Shown here: positions 12,900 to 20,274 of the stretch, piece after piece
Layout: each line of letters opens with the position of its first letter
Numbering within the stretch: the first letter of the stretch is position 1
Source: a virus
IMG/VR virus record: IMGVR_UViG_3300025732_000338
Span: 1 to 20,450 of that record
Direction: 5' to 3' (one strand)
DNA length: 20,450 bases
The notes under the pieces: generated by a model
The model's database searches: none
Told to the model about the DNA's origin: nothing
What the model saw: the letters and a program-made list of their open reading frames with translations, nothing else
Program-made: the position numbers and the translations under genes

Positions 12900-13865
12900 T
12901 TAGCCTCCTCCAGAGGGTCTCCAAGCCATGTCGCCGGGGAATCCACCACCGCCACCGCCACTAAACAATCCTGAAACGGATTTTCCAAGCATTCCACCAA
13001 CTGGTCCGCCAAGCATCGTTCCAGCAGCACCAAACATTGATCCGAGAAGCTGATTCTTAGAGGCGGCTTCAGACGCAGCCATTTGAGCATTAGCTCCGTA
13101 GATGGCGGTCTGATAACGACCCAGATTGGCCTGATTCTGCATAGCCAGATTGAGAGCAGCGTTGTAATCCACAGCACGCGGACCAATCGGCTGTCCGCCC
13201 AACTGCTGGGTGAAGCCCTGCTGTTGAGCCCCATACCCCAAGGCACCCGTAGAACGTCCAAGGATGTACTGGAGCGGGTCAGCCGCCATAGCCTTGTTCA
13301 TCCCAAAGGCCAACTGACCATACTGCCCAGCCTCAGCCCGACGCCGCGCCATAGCATCCTCACGATTGAGAATCTCAGCCGCTACGGAAGACTGATCGCC
13401 AATACGCCCACGGGCCAACCCAGCCGTCCGCGCAGCTTGCTGAGAAAGACGTAGGTCTTCAGGGCTAAGACGCTCGGCCCTAGAGAAGGCTTTCTCCGCA
13501 GCCTGAAGGCTCAACTCAGCCAAACGAGCGGAATAGGGGTCAGCAGCCCTAGCAGCAGCCGTAGCCCGCGCTCCCATGCCCTCCACAGCCGCAATGTCAG
13601 CCTCCCGCTGCTTGGCAAGCTGCTCCCGCTCAAGCTCACCAGCCTGACGAGCCGCACGCGACTGTAGGCCCAAAACCCCGCCCATATACGTCTCCAAGTC
13701 AGCCAGATTGAGCTTGGCGTACTCAGGGCGCATAACCCGCTCCACATCCAGCATCCGCTTCTGAAGCTCGGGGTCGGACATGACCTCAGCCGTGCGGCGG
13801 TATTCATCAGCCATGCTAACGGGAGTCGGAGGAGGGGGAGCGGCTGGAGTTTTAACGGAGGCCAT
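12900..13865 (-). CDS. putative internal virion protein, Gly-rich C-terminus, 321 residues
   Basis: The N-terminus has a Pro run (AAPPPPTPVSMADEYRR) followed by a charged helical domain (SDPELQKRMLDVERVMRPEY; KLNLADLETYMGGVLGLQSR), a long Ala/Arg/Glu-rich helical middle, and a C-terminal 45 residues very rich in Gly (GAAGTMLGGPVGGMLGKSV then a run of six Gly). A Gly/Ala/Met hydrophobic segment of this kind is typical of membrane-active virion proteins. The N-terminal half resembles phage structural proteins I have seen in podovirus-like genomes beside the other internal proteins. It is first of the three large helical genes in transcription order, the place of gp14 in T7. It overlaps the preceding gene by 14 bases. 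Confidence 0.75.
   Translation of the reverse strand: MASVKTPAAPPPPTPVSMADEYRRTAEVMSDPELQKRMLDVERVMRPEYAKLNLADLETYMGGVLGLQSRAARQAGELEREQLAKQREADIAAVEGMGARATAAARAADPYSARLAELSLQAAEKAFSRAERLSPEDLRLSQQAARTAGLARGRIGDQSSVAAEILNREDAMARRRAEAGQYGQLAFGMNKAMAADPLQYILGRSTGALGYGAQQQGFTQQLGGQPIGPRAVDYNAALNLAMQNQANLGRYQTAIYGANAQMAASEAASKNQLLGSMFGAAGTMLGGPVGGMLGKSVSGLFSGGGGGGFPGDMAWRPSGGG
12904..12911 (-). promoter_or_regulatory. strong Shine-Dalgarno site fixing the start at 12894
   Basis: On the minus strand GGAGGAGG ends nine bases before the ATG at 12894. It lies inside the last codons of the upstream 321-residue gene and decides the start of the 500-residue protein against an upstream in-frame start at 12924. 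Confidence 0.75.
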
Positions 13866-14208
13866 AGTCTTTGACGCCTAGTTTAGCACAGAGAAGACTC
13901 GTATCATAGGCTCTGAAGCTGCTGTTTTTGCCCTTGTTACGAGTCCAACCGATGAATGGCAGGAAGTAGGGAGCTTGGGAGATAAACCACTCCAAACAGC
14001 CCTTTCCTCCAGCGTAATGGACATACCAGCAATCGGGCGACTCTGGATGCCAGTCTACCTCCCCTATCTCCTTCCTAACAGGCTTGGCTAGAAGAAGCCT
14101 GTCAGGAGTGGAGAAGACATACCCATGACACAGGTAGTAGCCTATGTCCTGCTCAAAGCTCCACCCCTTGGATTGGTAGTAGGCTTTGGCTTCCGCTATG
14201 GGACTCAC
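13852..14208 (-). CDS. conserved-looking phage protein, 118 residues, GTG start
   Basis: A globular mixed alpha/beta protein with many aromatic residues: SPIAEAKAYYQSKGWSFEQD at the start, then GYVFSTPDRLLLAKPV, CWYVHYAGGKGCLEW and PYFLPFIGWTRNKGK. The combination of an N-terminal helix, the Gly-Tyr/Phe-Val-Phe-Ser-Thr-Pro strand and a His in the centre resembles small proteins next to the internal virion genes of other phages, without a known activity. The start is GTG, overlapping the previous stop (GTGA). The C-terminus overlaps the 321-residue gene by 14 bases. It may be an assembly helper or an enzyme such as an acetyltransferase-like protein, but no such motif can be shown. Confidence 0.7.
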   Translation of the reverse strand: MSPIAEAKAYYQSKGWSFEQDIGYYLCHGYVFSTPDRLLLAKPVRKEIGEVDWHPESPDCWYVHYAGGKGCLEWFISQAPYFLPFIGWTRNKGKNSSFRAYDTSLLCAKLGVKDYGLR

Positions 14209-14702
14209 ACAGGAGTCAGCGTAACCTTGAAGTTCGTGTCGTCAATCTGAACTAGCAGGGAAGTAGTGTTGCTGTCCCATCCAAAGCTAATTCGATTGGC
14301 GTTGCCAGAGGTTGCAGCGGTTTGAAGCTCAACCGTGCGATTGGGAGTAGTTCCAGCGCGAATAATCTTACCGCTAAGCGTCGCGTCTCCAGTAAGAGCC
14401 GTAGTTCCATTGACCGCTAAGTTACTAGAGGTACTGATATCACCACCAGATGCAATCGTGTTCTGAACAGTAAGGTGCTGCGGAACCTCAACAGTAGACC
14501 CGGTCCAAGTAGGCGCACCAGACGATAGCTTGGTTGGAGTGATACCACCATTCTTGACGATGATGGCTCCACCAGAAAGCTCAGTTGTCGATCCATCGAC
14601 TGCTCCAGAAGCGAAGGTAGCCGAGTCAACCAAGTTGTTAAGCTTGCTTGATGTCACCGTATCGGGTGACGTAAAAGTAGTGCCTTTGGATAGGATGGGC
14701 AT
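14205..14702 (-). CDS. short tail fibre-like protein, 165 residues
   Basis: The first 30 residues (MPILSKGTTFTSPDTVTSSK then LNNLVDSATF) match the start of the large fibre encoded upstream, which I read as a shared virion-anchoring module. The rest is Ser/Thr/Gly/Asn-rich with beta-repeat character (SGGAIIVKNGGITPTKLSSG; GDISTSSNLAVNGTTALTGD), as in trimeric fibres. The short C-terminus (FGWDSNTTSLLVQIDDTNFK) could be the receptor-binding or trimerising tip. It lies 15 bases downstream of the big fibre gene, with TGATAGAAT five bases before its ATG instead of a ribosome site. Confidence 0.75.
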   Translation of the reverse strand: MPILSKGTTFTSPDTVTSSKLNNLVDSATFASGAVDGSTTELSGGAIIVKNGGITPTKLSSGAPTWTGSTVEVPQHLTVQNTIASGGDISTSSNLAVNGTTALTGDATLSGKIIRAGTTPNRTVELQTAATSGNANRISFGWDSNTTSLLVQIDDTNFKVTLTPV

Positions 14703-14707
14703 GGCTT

Positions 14708-14716
14708 ATTCTATCA
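14708..14716 (-). promoter_or_regulatory. TGATAGAAT, extended -10-like element before the 14702 start
   Basis: On the minus strand TGATAGAAT matches an extended -10 (TGnTATAAT) with one mismatch and ends five bases before the ATG at 14702. An identical nonamer lies before the 19555 gene. If active, transcription would begin at or next to the start codon (leaderless mRNA). No -35 is apparent. Confidence 0.35.
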
Positions 14717-14717
14717 A

Positions 14718-17567
14718 TTAGAAGTTGTGACAGAGCACTTGAATCTGGCCGTATTCAAACGTGGGGTTGCCACCGTTGGTTCCTGTTAGCTTGAACCTAA
14801 AATCAACCGAACCTAAAGCCGCCATTCCTGTAAGCTCCAAAGCCCCAGAAACCGACACAAACGTCTGAGGATAGTGGGCAGATGCGTCAATCGCTGTAAC
14901 TTGACCCCAAGTTGTTCCTCCATCCGTGCTGTACTCAATCGCATATGCCGCAAACTCACCGCTGGCTATGCCTGAAAACTCTCCCACGGCAAACACGCTT
15001 ATCTTCGGATCAGACCTTCCATAGCGATTCCCGTATGATCCATGACCCCAGCCATACAGCTTTGCATCTGCAATCGTCAGGTAGGCTTTGTTATTGTCGT
15101 CAAATCCGCTAGGCTTGCTTGTTCCGTCATCACCAACTGTTAGTGTGGTGGAACCAAACGTGTTTGAGGTGTAGGAGGCAGCGTTGTAACACGCACCAGC
15201 TACGGCAATCTTTGGCGACTCAAGGCTTATAGTAGCCGTGATAGTTCCAGCAGTCAGCTTCCCAGCGTCAATCGACTGAATTTGACCATTCTGGATCAAC
15301 CCAACCGTGATAGTGGACGCATTGATGCTTCCAATCTGCGTTGAGGTAAGCGTTCCAGTTATCGTAGTCGCAGAAACAGACGATATCTGACCTGAAGTTA
15401 TGCTTCCTGTAATGGATGAAGCGGAAACGCTGCTAATCTGACCAGATGTGATTGAGCCCGTGATTGCTGAGGCATTTACGCTACTGATTTGAGACGACGT
15501 AATCGAACCCGTGATGGTGGTGGCATCAACGCTACTGATTTGCGAAGATGTAATGGAACCAGTAATCGAAGTAGCCGCGACACTTCCTATCTGCGTTGAA
15601 GTGATTGATCCGGTAATCGACGAGGCATTTACGGTCCCAATCTGGGATGCAGAAAGCGTCCCCGTGATTGTTGAGGCGGCAACACTTCCAATTTGCGATG
15701 AAGTGATTGATCCTGTGATGGCCGAAGCATTAACAGACGATATCTGAGATGCTGAGATCGTTCCAGTTATCGTTGACGCCGAAACACTAGCGATCTGAGA
15801 AGAGGTTATTGACCCAGTAATCGTGCTAGCCGCAACACTACCAATCTGAGACGAGGAAATTGATCCTGTGATTGAAGTGGCATTAACACTTCCAATCTGT
15901 GAAGCTGAAATTGATCCAGTAATGGTACTGGCTGAAACCGAACCAATTTGGCTTGCGATTATCAGTCCGGTTATGGAAGTGGCATTAACCGAAGATATGT
16001 CATTAGCCGTAAGTGTTCCAGTTACGTTTGACGAAGAAGTTACTGCCGTCCACGTTCCAGAAAGATTCTGATAAAGAGTCTTATTGGTTGTGTTTAGAAT
16101 GATGCAATCATTTGGATAGTTAGTATCCGGTAGCGTTGGATTGCTCGCCACCCTCCTTATCACAGAAAGATCACTCGCAATAAGCTTTTGCGTATTGATG
16201 ATCTGGTCGGTTAATTGGTTTGTGACAATTACGCCAGTAATGGTCGAAGCGGAAACGCTGCCAATTTGACCAGACGAAATAGACCCAGTAATAGTGGAAG
16301 CCGAAACACTTCCTATCTGGGAAGAACTCAATGTTCCAGTTATCGTTGACGCCGCAACGCTTCCAATCTGACTTGAGGTTATAGACCCCGTGATCGACGA
16401 AGCTGAAACACTTCCGATCTGGCTTGAGGTGATGGAGCCTGTGATGGAGGTAGCTGAAACACTACTAATCTGACTTGACGTAATTGATCCCGTGATTGAT
16501 GTAGCATCTACGCTTCCAATTTGACTGGAGGTTATTGAACCAGTAATGGTTGAAGCTGAAACGCTACTAATCTGACTTGAAGTGATAGAGCCAACTATCG
16601 TGTTGGCATTAACACCGCTAATCTGAGAGGCTGTGATAGAACCCGTGATTGTCGTTGCGGCAACGCTGCTAATTTGCGACGAACTGATAGTTCCTACAAT
16701 CGTGCTGGCAGACACACTTCCGATTTGACTGGAAGTTATTGTTCCATTTATTGTTGTCGCATTAACCGAACCAATCTGGGTCGCGGTTATTGTGCCGTTT
16801 ATCTGATTGGCATTGATGCTGTTGATCTGATTGGCGTTTATTGTGCCAATGATCGAACTGGCATTGACAGAAGCAATCTGACCGGCGGTAATTGATCCCG
16901 GAGCAGCAATGTTCACCACCTGACTCACCGTAAGAATGACGGAAGGAGTCAACGGCGTGGTTGGGGTTGTGCCAGCAGGAATGGTCTCAAGAGAAACCAT
17001 CGTGCTGGCTGTGGACCACATCAACTGGTAGTAGTCATTAGCCGCTGCGGTGAAAACAAAATTCCAAGCAGGAAGCACATGACCATCTACGGAGCCATGC
17101 TTATTTGGTACGCTTACAATACTGTTGCTAGACGCAACATCGCTTCCATTTTTCCTTAGCCAGATTTGAATATCTTGAATCTGACTGTCGGTGTTTACGA
17201 CCTGAATGCTAAATTGGAGATTGTAAGTTCCGCCGTTTGCTATGGTTATTCTGTTTCCACTTACAATGCTTACTCCATTTGATTCGGCTGTACTTCCAAT
17301 ATTTATCGGATAAGCCGTGTTTGCCGCAGCAGCAGTTTGATCGGTAGTGTCGTAAAATGATCCGTAATAACCGGGGCTTCCTGCTCCACCGCTAGCGGCT
17401 GAAATGTTTATTCCGCTGTCATTTCTGAAAACGGTTATGTTGGTTCCGGCGACAATGTTCACCGTTGCGTCATCAACCATCTTGTTGAGACGCAAAGCCG
17501 TGTTCTTATTGGACGACCAATCAGAATTGGAGTCCGTGAACGTATACCCTCTGGTGATGTCAGGCAT
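14718..17567 (-). CDS. repeat-containing tail fibre, 949 residues
   Basis: Probable host-binding fibre. Residues 1-40 form an anchor-like start (DITRGYTFTDSNSDWSSNKN, then LNKMVDDAT) shared with the shorter fibre protein. Residues about 65-215 look like a jelly-roll domain (YGSFYDTTDQTA; FSIQVVNTDSQIQDIQIWLR) of a type seen in many phage and marine bacterial proteins. Then come 13 tandem 17-residue units (225-445), a 72-residue non-repeated insert (446-517), 14 more units (518-755) and a degenerate IDAGKLTAGTITA join. The C-terminal 160 residues form a separate beta-rich tip (GWGHGSYGNRYGRSDPKISV; EYSTDGGTTWGQVTA) that probably binds the receptor. The ATG overlaps the previous stop (TAATG). 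Length and repeats suggest a long trimeric shaft. Confidence 0.88.
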   Translation of the reverse strand: MPDITRGYTFTDSNSDWSSNKNTALRLNKMVDDATVNIVAGTNITVFRNDSGINISAASGGAGSPGYYGSFYDTTDQTAAAANTAYPINIGSTAESNGVSIVSGNRITIANGGTYNLQFSIQVVNTDSQIQDIQIWLRKNGSDVASSNSIVSVPNKHGSVDGHVLPAWNFVFTAAANDYYQLMWSTASTMVSLETIPAGTTPTTPLTPSVILTVSQVVNIAAPGSITAGQIASVNASSIIGTINANQINSINANQINGTITATQIGSVNATTINGTITSSQIGSVSASTIVGTISSSQISSVAATTITGSITASQISGVNANTIVGSITSSQISSVSASTITGSITSSQIGSVDATSITGSITSSQISSVSATSITGSITSSQIGSVSASSITGSITSSQIGSVAASTITGTLSSSQIGSVSASTITGSISSGQIGSVSASTITGVIVTNQLTDQIINTQKLIASDLSVIRRVASNPTLPDTNYPNDCIILNTTNKTLYQNLSGTWTAVTSSSNVTGTLTANDISSVNATSITGLIIASQIGSVSASTITGSISASQIGSVNATSITGSISSSQIGSVAASTITGSITSSQIASVSASTITGTISASQISSVNASAITGSITSSQIGSVAASTITGTLSASQIGTVNASSITGSITSTQIGSVAATSITGSITSSQISSVDATTITGSITSSQISSVNASAITGSITSGQISSVSASSITGSITSGQISSVSATTITGTLTSTQIGSINASTITVGLIQNGQIQSIDAGKLTAGTITATISLESPKIAVAGACYNAASYTSNTFGSTTLTVGDDGTSKPSGFDDNNKAYLTIADAKLYGWGHGSYGNRYGRSDPKISVFAVGEFSGIASGEFAAYAIEYSTDGGTTWGQVTAIDASAHYPQTFVSVSGALELTGMAALGSVDFRFKLTGTNGGNPTFEYGQIQVLCHNF
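15303..16016 (-). repeat. fibre repeat block 2: 14 units of 51 bp
   Basis: Codes for fibre residues 518-755, as 14 consecutive 17-residue units of pattern x-I-x-x-x-Q-I-x-S-V-x-A-x-x-I-T-G, for example SITSSQIGSVAASTITG. The units are close in protein sequence but differ at many third codon positions, so the DNA copies are clearly diverged. The first unit has ND in place of the usual Gln position, and the last ends in ITV rather than ITG. Confidence 0.9.
16233..16895 (-). repeat. fibre repeat block 1: 13 units of 51 bp
   Basis: Codes for fibre residues 225-445, as 13 consecutive 17-residue units of the same pattern. The first three units are richer in Asn (for example TINANQINSINANQING); the rest approach SITSSQIGSVSASTITG. 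It is separated from block 2 by a 72-codon stretch without the repeat. Confidence 0.9.
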
Positions 17568-19555
17568 TATTCAGCAGAAACAGTACCACCGTTTTGAAGT
17601 GCTCCAGTAACCTTCACCGCCCTTACTTTTGGACGACCCTTGCTTGGAGTGACAGTTATCTGCGCTCCATATCCACGCTTGTTGCCAAGCCTTCCGCGAA
17701 GTGACAGGTCTTCAGCCGAAGGAACATAATTACCGTACAGATCAAATATATTTCCTATGTCAACGGTTGAGTCTGGGTTCTCAACTTCCATAGACAAACT
17801 TGCATTAGACTCCACATTAGTTGCGCTCTCAACGTGCAACTCGTATGAGTTAAACCGCTTCCTATCCATCGTCGAATAGGTGTACTGACGGGTGGTTAGG
17901 ATGGAGTTGATGTTGAGGGTTGTAATCGTAGCTGGAGACGAAAGCGACAAACACACTTTGTCGTAATAGTCCTCATCCCTAGTTCCAGTCTCGTCAATCA
18001 TGTGGATGCCGCCCTCCTTGCTTACGGTGTGCAGGCGATTGACGGTTCCAGCCCCTGAACGAACAAACCCAATGATGTTCCAGTTGGAGTTGTTGATTAG
18101 GTCGATAGACTCCCATCCTTGATTCAGGAAGTTGTAAACCAAGATGGCATTGTTCACCGTAGAGCTATCCAAAGGAACTGCAAGATAGTAGCGATTATCG
18201 TGATAGACCCCAACAGCATTAGCTACATAAGACTTGTTAATACGAGCCATCAGAGGATTGATCGGCTCGGACAGAGGAGTGGTGGCTCCGCGCAGGTTGT
18301 AAAGCTCGTCAAAGTTTACGCCATAAACCCCGTTATCCGACAGAAAGAAAATTTGACTGCCTACCTGTACGATGGACTTGCGGGCTACTGCTCCCACCTC
18401 GCGTGTGATTTCCTGAACGGATGAATTGCCTAGGTCCGCGCCAACTCCACGGATGAGGTGGATGGAGTTACGGGCAAACACAACCAACGCATCCTCAGCG
18501 AATGGTTGAATACCAACAATGAAGTCGGCACTTCCTGAAGCAATCTTGAACTGGTTCTGAATCTGATCGTAGGTGTCTTGATCCAGAATATCAGATGCGA
18601 TTAGCTCATCCCTGACATTTCGGGATGTGATTGTCGGGCTTCCAGAAGTCCCCGTCATCGTGTAGTTGAACGGCATCCACAGCCTGCGCTGGTGGTATAT
18701 GGCCCACGGAGGAGTGGGCATATGGGTGAAGCCAAGTCCGACAGACTGTCGTTTACCAACTGCAATCGTTGCTCCAGAAATGTTTCCAGCGTCGGCCTTA
18801 AACTTGAAGGTGTATGGAGATGATGTGGTTACTTCGTAAACCCTGTACTCTGTAAGAGGATTTAAATCGGTCGATCCCTTGTCGCTAACAGTAACCAAAT
18901 CACCAACGGACACATCATGCGCGGATAGAGTGGTAATGGTAACAATACCTTCCAAAATACCGCAGTTTGAACTGTCGTCATAAACCAACGGCTGAGTGTA
19001 GGAGCCGTTCGCAACAAGCGTAAATACGGGACTCGTAGTCAGATTGGACCCATCCCATTGGAAAGCCACCTGTCCATTCCTGAAGATGAACAGATAGTTG
19101 AACGCCTGAATCACCTCACAGGTTGAATCAACCGTTTGCCCAGCGGGATAGTTGATGTTGTAGGAAACGCTGGTGTCGCTTGTCTTTACAAGAACAGCCT
19201 TGCTTGTGGTGGCTAGTACGACGTATTCGGTGTTGGCCGTAGACGGATCAGAGTAGAGACACGTTCCGTAGATTGCAGCCACCGCAGCATCGTTGATGGA
19301 CGGAGGAGAACTATCATTCAGGGAAAAAGGAATGACCAGAGCAGAACCTGCATTGGCAATGTTGCCAAAGACATTCCTATACCCCTTGCGGGTCTGCCAA
19401 GACCCGTCTATGTCCATGCGCCCATTCTGGCTTACAGCCACTTCCCCAGACTTAAGCTGGTCGGGACGCAGACGTTGATTGACACGGACAAAAGCCGTGT
19501 CCCCGTCATCTACCAACTGACTATCCAGCCGACCGAATGAGGCGTAGCGAGGCAT
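17567..19555 (-). CDS. putative tail tube/nozzle protein, 662 residues
   Basis: A large, mostly beta-strand protein. The N-terminus (FVRVNQRLRPDQLKSGEVAV then NGRMDIDGSWQTRKGY) has the Asn...Gly-x-x-x-x-Arg-x-Gly pattern seen at the start of many phage tail tubular B-like and DNA-stabilisation proteins. The centre carries propeller-like strands (ALVVFARNSIHLIRG; IVQVGSQIFFLSDNGVYGVN; AVGVYHDNRYYLAVPL). A beta-propeller tail nozzle like T7 gp12 is the best fit, and the length is near that of such proteins. It precedes the fibre gene with a TAATG overlap. Before its ATG lies TGATAGAAT, six bases away, rather than a ribosome site. A P22 gp10-like stabilisation protein is the alternative. Confidence 0.8.
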   Translation of the reverse strand: MPRYASFGRLDSQLVDDGDTAFVRVNQRLRPDQLKSGEVAVSQNGRMDIDGSWQTRKGYRNVFGNIANAGSALVIPFSLNDSSPPSINDAAVAAIYGTCLYSDPSTANTEYVVLATTSKAVLVKTSDTSVSYNINYPAGQTVDSTCEVIQAFNYLFIFRNGQVAFQWDGSNLTTSPVFTLVANGSYTQPLVYDDSSNCGILEGIVTITTLSAHDVSVGDLVTVSDKGSTDLNPLTEYRVYEVTTSSPYTFKFKADAGNISGATIAVGKRQSVGLGFTHMPTPPWAIYHQRRLWMPFNYTMTGTSGSPTITSRNVRDELIASDILDQDTYDQIQNQFKIASGSADFIVGIQPFAEDALVVFARNSIHLIRGVGADLGNSSVQEITREVGAVARKSIVQVGSQIFFLSDNGVYGVNFDELYNLRGATTPLSEPINPLMARINKSYVANAVGVYHDNRYYLAVPLDSSTVNNAILVYNFLNQGWESIDLINNSNWNIIGFVRSGAGTVNRLHTVSKEGGIHMIDETGTRDEDYYDKVCLSLSSPATITTLNINSILTTRQYTYSTMDRKRFNSYELHVESATNVESNASLSMEVENPDSTVDIGNIFDLYGNYVPSAEDLSLRGRLGNKRGYGAQITVTPSKGRPKVRAVKVTGALQNGGTVSAE

Positions 19556-19561
19556 ACGCCC

Positions 19562-19570
19562 ATTCTATCA
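19562..19570 (-). promoter_or_regulatory. TGATAGAAT, extended -10-like element before the 19555 start
   Basis: The same nonamer as at 14708-14716, six bases before the ATG at 19555 in the short gap after the 47-residue gene. It fits an extended -10 with the start point at or beside the ATG. The assignment rests on two copies only. Confidence 0.35.
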
Positions 19571-19573
19571 GAA

Positions 19574-19717
19574 CTACTTCACTCCCTTACGGGCAAAATG
19601 CGTCCCTTTGATCGTTCCCTTATTCTGGCTAGCGTAGAATACTTCCTTGCCCTTTTTAGGGCCATATTCCGCCTTCATGGCGGCCATAATCTTCTTACCT
19701 TTCTTTGTGAGAGGCAT
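19574..19717 (-). CDS. small basic phage protein, 47 residues
   Basis: The sequence starts MPLTKKGKKIMAAMKAEYGP and continues with KKGKEVFYASQNKGTIKG. This is a familiar small, Lys-rich phage protein type with a Tyr-Gly-x-Lys-Lys-Gly stretch followed by Phe-Tyr-Ala-Ser and Asn-Lys-Gly-Thr-Ile, usually found among head/tail genes; its role is unknown to me. The ATG overlaps the preceding stop (TAATG), and AAAGGG lies about nine bases upstream. The gene ends with TAG 18 bases before the 662-residue gene. Confidence 0.75.
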   Translation of the reverse strand: MPLTKKGKKIMAAMKAEYGPKKGKEVFYASQNKGTIKGTHFARKGVK

Positions 19718-19857
19718 TATTTGCAGCCCTTTCGCTGGCAGCAGCCATTGCCCTTCATCTTGTCGCCATACTCCATCATGCGCTCCTTCTTTCCCTCGGA
19801 ACGCTCATGGCGCATCATCTGCTTCTTGGACTTGTACTTCTCGCCGGTTTTGCTCAT
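19717..19857 (-). CDS. small Lys/Met-rich basic protein, 46 residues
   Basis: Starts MSKTGEKYKSKKQMMRHERS and continues with GKKERMMEYGDKMKGNG, ending in CCQRKGCK. It resembles short phage proteins with a Lys-x-x-Met-x-x-His-Glu...Glu-Tyr-Gly pattern near structural genes. The three terminal cysteines are unusual for such a short cytoplasmic or virion protein. The frame is open to 19941, but the ATG at 19857 has a G-rich ribosome-like site (GGGGGTG) about 8 bases upstream and gives the typical product. The stop overlaps the next gene's ATG. Confidence 0.7.
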   Translation of the reverse strand: MSKTGEKYKSKKQMMRHERSEGKKERMMEYGDKMKGNGCCQRKGCK

Positions 19858-19861
19858 AGAA

Positions 19862-20104
19862 TTAACACCCCCATGCCCTACGGCTCCAATAGTTAGCCGA
19901 GAGCTTGTTTCCCGTACCCTTGATTCCACCTGAACGAGCACAATAGGACTTCTTACGCTCAGGATTGGACTTCTTGATGGTCATGTTGGCGTCGCCAAAA
20001 CGAATGACCTTTGACTTACCATTCTGACAGGCTCGCACAACTGACTTCTTACCACCCTGCACATCTCGGCGGGGCTTGTTGCAAGGAAGGTCTCGCGGAT
20101 TCAT
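19862..20104 (-). CDS. small basic phage protein with FGDANM motif, 80 residues
   Basis: A basic protein. After a polar start it carries KVIRFGDANMTIKKSNPERK followed by KSYCARSGG and, near the end, SANYWSRRAWGC. The order of Phe-Gly-Asp-x-Asn-Met, Asn-Pro-x-Arg-Lys, Ala-Arg and Tyr-Trp-Ser is a recognisable pattern of small proteins in many tailed phage structural regions, with no established function that I know. GGAG lies about 9 bases before the ATG, and its start overlaps the preceding stop (ATGA). It is followed after a short gap by the 46-residue gene. Confidence 0.75.
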   Translation of the reverse strand: MNPRDLPCNKPRRDVQGGKKSVVRACQNGKSKVIRFGDANMTIKKSNPERKKSYCARSGGIKGTGNKLSANYWSRRAWGC

Positions 20105-20274
20105 CGCTTAGCTCTCCGATAGCGTACCACAATGGAGTAGACACCAGCCGCAATGGCTAAAAGGGAGGCTAGGATGCGGAGACCCCAATCAATCTGCTCT
20201 TGCCAAGCGGCAATGCTACTGGTGGCACTCACCATTGCTAGTACATCACTACCAATTTGGCGTGGGACGTTCAT
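20101..20274 (-). CDS. 57-residue single-span membrane protein, possible holin-type
   Basis: The first half is amphipathic (MNVPRQIGSDVLAMVSATSS, then WQEQIDW). A transmembrane span follows (LRILASLLAIAAGVYSIVV), then a strongly basic tail (RYRRAKR), so the C-terminus should stay in the cytoplasm. One span with a basic tail and a neighbouring second small membrane protein is compatible with a lysis (holin or spanin-type) pair, but no endolysin is visible. AGGAG lies six bases before the ATG. It overlaps the genes on both sides by four bases. Confidence 0.6.
   Translation of the reverse strand: MNVPRQIGSDVLAMVSATSSIAAWQEQIDWGLRILASLLAIAAGVYSIVVRYRRAKR

Noticed and set aside
12895-12924. Upstream extension of the 500-residue gene to 12924
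   Set aside because: The extension overlaps the preceding gene, whereas the ATG at 12894 has GGAGGAGG nine bases upstream.
15511-16071. Open frames on the + strand across the fibre repeats (15511-15747, 15868-16071)
   Set aside because: The 51-bp repeat is a multiple of three, so an antisense frame stays open across many units. The products are repetitive mirror images (VIEVAATLPIC type) with no independent gene signal.
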